A stretch of DNA of 9,401 nucleotides from RAM1 sp943372585 (lineage in GTDB: Bacteria > Pseudomonadota > Gammaproteobacteria > Burkholderiales > Burkholderiaceae_C), in NCBI GenBank assembly GCA_943372585.1, contig CALRZF020000130.1, forward strand, positions 1 to 9,401, read 5' to 3'. The notes beneath the pieces are model-generated. The model was not told the DNA's origin. It ran no database searches and saw only the letters and a program-made list of their open reading frames with translations. Both the position numbers and the translations under genes were made by a program. Of the stretch, positions 6,969-9,401 are shown one piece after another. Numbering within the stretch: the stretch's first letter is position 1; every line of letters begins with the position of its first letter.

Positions 6969-6974
6969 GTCTCC
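6969..6974 (-). promoter_or_regulatory. Ribosome-binding site deciding the amidohydrolase start
   Basis: On the minus strand this reads GGAGAC, 4 bases before the ATG at 6964, and it lies partly within the palindrome CTCCGGAG (6971-6978). It favours the ATG over the in-frame GTG at 6991. Confidence 0.75.
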
Positions 6975-6995
6975 GGAGCAACGATGCCCACTAGG

Positions 6996-7018
6996 GTAAG
7001 TCCTTACGAAACAGGACT
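6996..7018. repeat. Two overlapping short inverted repeats in the divergent promoter region
   Basis: GTAAG-TC-CTTAC (6996-7007) is a 5-base-arm dyad. AGTCCT (6999-7004) pairs with AGGACT (7013-7018) around 8 bases. The two are mutually exclusive as hairpins and lie in the leader expected for the amidohydrolase-ligase transcript, 32 to 54 bases before its ATG. A protein-binding site or a small leader structure are both possible. The arms are short enough that chance is not excluded. Confidence 0.35.
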
Positions 7019-7027
7019 GCAGGTTTC

Positions 7028-7060
7028 TTGAATTGGTTATTATTTATAACAATAATTCAA
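7028..7060. promoter_or_regulatory. AT-rich interrupted palindrome over the crotonase/feruloyl-CoA synthase promoter
   Basis: In a GC-rich window this stretch is strikingly AT-rich and symmetric: outer arms TTGAATT (7028-7034) and AATTCAA (7054-7060), inner arms GTTAT (7036-7040) and ATAAC (7046-7050), with the two centres one base apart. It coincides with a good plus-strand promoter, TTGAAT (7028-7033, 4 of 6) and AATAAT (7051-7056, 5 of 6) with a 17-base spacer, giving a predicted start near 7063 and a leader of about 17 bases. A repressor bound here would cover both promoter boxes. MarR-family repressors that sense hydroxycinnamoyl-CoA (CouR, FerC, HcaR) control comparable genes elsewhere and use palindromic sites. 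Assigning such a repressor here is inference, and no MarR gene is in the window. Confidence 0.6.
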
Positions 7061-7079
7061 CCACTTGGCAAACACAGAC

Positions 7080-7853
7080 ATGACCCAAAAAGACGTTCAA
7101 CTTGAAATCCGCGGCGCTGTTGCCGTGGTGCGCCTGAGCCGCCCGGCCAAGCGCAACGCGCTGTCTGACGGTGTCATTCTGGCACTGCGCGGCATTTTTG
7201 AAACCCTGCCCGACACGGTGCGAGCCGCCGTGCTGGACGGCGAAGGCGACCACTTCTGCGCCGGCCTGGACCTGAGCGAGCTGAAAGAGCGCGACGCTGG
7301 CCAGGGCCTGCACCATTCACGCATGTGGCATGCGGCGCTGGAGCGTGTGCAATACGGCCCGGTGCCGGTCATCGCTGCGCTGCACGGCGCTGTGGTCGGC
7401 GGCGGGCTGGAGCTGGCCAGCGCATGCCACATCCGCGTGGCCGACGACTCCACGTTCTATGCGCTGCCCGAAGGCTCGCGCGGGATTTTTGTGGGCGGCG
7501 GCGGTGCGGTGCGCATCCCGCGCCTGATCGGCGCGGCGCGCATGACCGACATGATGCTGACCGGCCGCGTGTACAACGCGGCCGATGGCGAACGTGTGGG
7601 TTTTGCGCAGTACCTGGTACCGGCAGGCCAGGCCTTTGACAAGGCGTTTGAGCTGGCCACCCGCGTGGCTGAGAACGCACCGCTGACCAACTATGCGCTG
7701 ATGCACGCCCTGCCCCGCATTGCCGAGCAACCGGCAGACCAGGGCTTTTTGACCGAGGCGCTGATGGCCGCCATTGCCCAGAGCGCGCCCGAGGCCAAGA
7801 CCCGCGTCAAGGCCTTCCTGGACGGCAAGGCCGCCAAGGTCAAGAAGGCCTGA
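7080..7853 (+). CDS. Crotonase-fold enoyl-CoA hydratase family protein
   Basis: This cytoplasmic enzyme of 257 residues probably hydrates an enoyl-CoA made by the ligase encoded next. Crotonase marks are SRPAKRNAL (20-28), the oxyanion-hole segment HFCAGLDL (58-65), GAVVGGGLELASAC (103-116), LPEGSRG (129-135) and the MLTGRVYNAADGERVG stretch (159-174). Both catalytic glutamates of classical enoyl-CoA hydratase (rat Glu144 and Glu164) appear as Glu111 and Glu131. The hydroxycinnamoyl-CoA hydratase-lyase of Pseudomonas has Ser at the first position, so this protein looks like a hydratase rather than a retro-aldolase. The ATG at 7080 is chosen over an in-frame TTG at 7065; neither has a strong ribosome-binding site, and the predicted leader is short. 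It precedes the feruloyl-CoA synthase gene by 19 bases in the same operon. An isomerase or thioesterase-like crotonase cannot be excluded. Confidence 0.92.
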   Translation: MTQKDVQLEIRGAVAVVRLSRPAKRNALSDGVILALRGIFETLPDTVRAAVLDGEGDHFCAGLDLSELKERDAGQGLHHSRMWHAALERVQYGPVPVIAALHGAVVGGGLELASACHIRVADDSTFYALPEGSRGIFVGGGGAVRIPRLIGAARMTDMMLTGRVYNAADGERVGFAQYLVPAGQAFDKAFELATRVAENAPLTNYALMHALPRIAEQPADQGFLTEALMAAIAQSAPEAKTRVKAFLDGKAAKVKKA

Positions 7854-7872
7854 ACACCGCAACGCACAAAAC

Positions 7873-9401
7873 ATGAGCGAGACAAACACCCCCCCCATCG
7901 CCCCGAAGTACCGGCCGATGAAGTTCGGCGTGACCCGCGTGGCCATGCGCGAAGGCGCAGGCGGCACGCGCTATATGCGCGCCGACCAGCCGCTGGAACC
8001 CCACGCGCACCGCCTGACCGACCGCCTGGTGCACTGGGCGCAAACCACGCCCGAGCGCACCTTCATGGCCCGCCGTGTGCGCAACGCCGATGGCACCACC
8101 GGCGACTGGCGCCGCATTACCTACGCGCAGGCGCTGGCCAGTGCGCGCAGCATCGGCCAGGCCCTGCTGGACCGCGGCCTGAGCGCCGAGCGGCCCGTGG
8201 CCATCCTCAGCGAAAACGACCTGGAGCATGCGCTGCTTGCGCTGGGCTGCCTGTATGCGGGCGTGCCCTACTGCCCCGTGTCGCCCGCCTATTCGACCGT
8301 GAGCCAGGACTACGACAAGCTGCGCCATGTGCTCAGCACGCTGACGCCCGGGCTGGTGTTCGCCGCCGACAACGCGCGCTACGGCAAGGCCATTGCGGCC
8401 ACCGTGGGCGCGGATGTGGAAGTGGTGGTGGGCGATGCGTTCAACACGTTGCTGGCGACCGAACCCACACCGGCGGTAGACGCCGCCATGCAGGCCACCG
8501 GGCCTGACACCATCACCAAGTTCCTGTTCACCTCCGGCTCCACCAAGCTGCCCAAGGCCGTGATCAACACCCACGGCATGTGGTGCGCCAACCAGCAGCA
8601 GATGCTGCAGAGCATGCCGGTGCTGGCCGAAGAGCCCCCCGTGCTGATCGACTGGCTGCCCTGGAACCACACCTTCGGCGGCAACCACAACTTCGGCCTG
8701 ACCATTTACAACGGCGGCACGCTGTACATCGACGACGGCAAGCCGGTGCCCGCGCTGATCGGCGAGACGCTGCGCAACCTGCGCGAGATCGCGCCCACGG
8801 TGTACTTCAACGTGCCCACGGGCTTTGAGGCGATTGCCAACGCCATGAAGACCGACGACGCACTGCGCAAGAACCTGCTGTCGCGCGTGCGGATGTTCTT
8901 CTACGCCGGCGCCGCGCTGGCCCAGCCTGTGTGGGACACGCTGCACGAGGTGCAGGAACGAGAGGTGGGCGAACGCATCGTCATGGGCACGGGCCTGGGC
9001 ATGACCGAATCGTCGCCGTTTGCGATCTTCATCACCAACCCCAACGTCAAGGCCGGCTACCTGGGCGTGCCCACGCCAGGGCTTGAATTGAAGCTGGTGC
9101 CCGCCGAGGGTAAAACCGAGGTCCGCTACAAGGGCCCCAACATCACGCCGGGCTACTGGCGCGCACCTGAGGCCACGGCAGAAGCCTTTGACGACGAAGG
9201 CTTCTTCTGCACCGGCGACGCCGTGCTGTGGATCGACGACAACGACGTGCACCTGGGCCTGAAATTCGACGGCCGCATTGCCGAAGACTTCAAGCTCGCC
9301 ACCGGCACGTTTGTGAGCGTGGGGCCGCTGCGCGCCAAGGTCATTGCCGCGGGTGCACCGTATGTACAGGACGCGGTGCTGACCGGCATCAACCTGAAGG
9401 A
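7873..9401 (+). CDS. fcs: Feruloyl-CoA synthase type AMP-forming ligase (C-terminus cut by window edge)
   Basis: This enzyme activates a hydroxycinnamate such as ferulate, or a similar aryl acid, to its CoA thioester using ATP, the first step of catabolism. 509 codons are visible from the ATG at 7873; feruloyl-CoA synthases have around 600 or more residues, so the last part is past the right edge. Motifs seen are TSGSTKLPK (220-228), DWLPWNHTFGGNHNFG (260-275), GLGMTESSP (374-382), CTGD with Asp449 (446-449), and GRIAEDFKLATGTFVS (467-482). The TSGSTKLPK, LPWNHTFGGNHN and EDFKLATGTFV versions are typical of the feruloyl-CoA synthase branch rather than acetyl- or fatty-acyl-CoA synthetases. 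The C-terminal lysine motif is not in view. The ribosome-binding site is weak. It shares the crotonase promoter. The branch call is good. The exact substrate is unproven. Confidence 0.92.
   Translation, partial: MSETNTPPIAPKYRPMKFGVTRVAMREGAGGTRYMRADQPLEPHAHRLTDRLVHWAQTTPERTFMARRVRNADGTTGDWRRITYAQALASARSIGQALLDRGLSAERPVAILSENDLEHALLALGCLYAGVPYCPVSPAYSTVSQDYDKLRHVLSTLTPGLVFAADNARYGKAIAATVGADVEVVVGDAFNTLLATEPTPAVDAAMQATGPDTITKFLFTSGSTKLPKAVINTHGMWCANQQQMLQSMPVLAEEPPVLIDWLPWNHTFGGNHNFGLTIYNGGTLYIDDGKPVPALIGETLRNLREIAPTVYFNVPTGFEAIANAMKTDDALRKNLLSRVRMFFYAGAALAQPVWDTLHEVQEREVGERIVMGTGLGMTESSPFAIFITNPNVKAGYLGVPTPGLELKLVPAEGKTEVRYKGPNITPGYWRAPEATAEAFDDEGFFCTGDAVLWIDDNDVHLGLKFDGRIAEDFKLATGTFVSVGPLRAKVIAAGAPYVQDAVLTGINLK

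Noticed and set aside
7080..7853. Naming the crotonase as vanillin-forming hydroxycinnamoyl-CoA hydratase-lyase because it neighbours a feruloyl-CoA synthase
   Set aside because: Glu111 replaces the Ser found at this position in the characterised lyase, so the sequence argues for an ordinary hydratase.
7840..9252. Open frame of 470 codons on the minus strand
   Set aside because: It is wholly antisense to the feruloyl-CoA synthase gene, rich in His, Gly, Arg and Gln with no recognisable domain, as expected of a third-position GC shadow.
1..9401. Mobile elements, CRISPR arrays, tRNA or rRNA genes
   Set aside because: No transposase or integrase motif, no regularly spaced repeats and no RNA-gene-like sequence were seen; gene spacing is compact and uniform.

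Overview
The window looks like accessory catabolic DNA from a GC-rich betaproteobacterium, most likely Burkholderiales and perhaps Comamonadaceae. The evidence is the strong G/C third-position bias, long antisense shadow frames, a GGAGAC ribosome-binding site before four genes, and the gene mix of a TRAP transporter, a LysR regulator and CoA-ligase-based aromatic acid catabolism. The genus cannot be fixed from the sequence alone.

Layout. (A) 1-3251, minus strand: a four-gene operon read right to left. It holds an SDR dehydrogenase (2502-3251) and then a TRAP transporter: periplasmic DctP-type binding protein (1476-2465), DctQ-type small permease (860-1387) and DctM-type large permease (1-847, C-terminus beyond the left edge). 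A perfect 11-bp-arm hairpin (1419-1446) lies between the dctP-type and dctQ-type genes. (B) 3252-3377: a divergent control region with two T-N11-A sequences, one a perfect dyad over the predicted -10/+1 of the LysR gene. (C) 3378-4277, plus strand: a LysR-type regulator. (D) 4317-6964, minus strand: a two-gene unit, an ACMSD-type amidohydrolase (6101-6964) coupled by a GTGA overlap to an AMP-forming acyl-CoA ligase (4317-6104). (E) 6965-7079: a second divergent control region with an AT-rich interrupted palindrome that coincides with a good sigma-70-like promoter. (F) 7080-9401, plus strand: a crotonase-fold hydratase (7080-7853) and a feruloyl-CoA-synthase-type ligase (7873 to beyond the right edge).

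How the genes may work together (inference). The TRAP system would import an organic, probably aromatic, acid. The feruloyl-CoA synthase would make the CoA thioester and the crotonase would hydrate the side chain. The SDR, which has an Asp suggesting NAD preference, could oxidise the 3-hydroxyacyl-CoA, and the amidohydrolase plus second ligase would process a product. The crotonase keeps both catalytic glutamates of ordinary enoyl-CoA hydratases, unlike the classical hydroxycinnamoyl-CoA hydratase-lyase. This favours a hydrating, beta-oxidation-like route over the retro-aldol (vanillin-forming) route. All protein families here are known; I see no defence, mobile or RNA-based system. What is possibly new is the combination of genes and the control sites.
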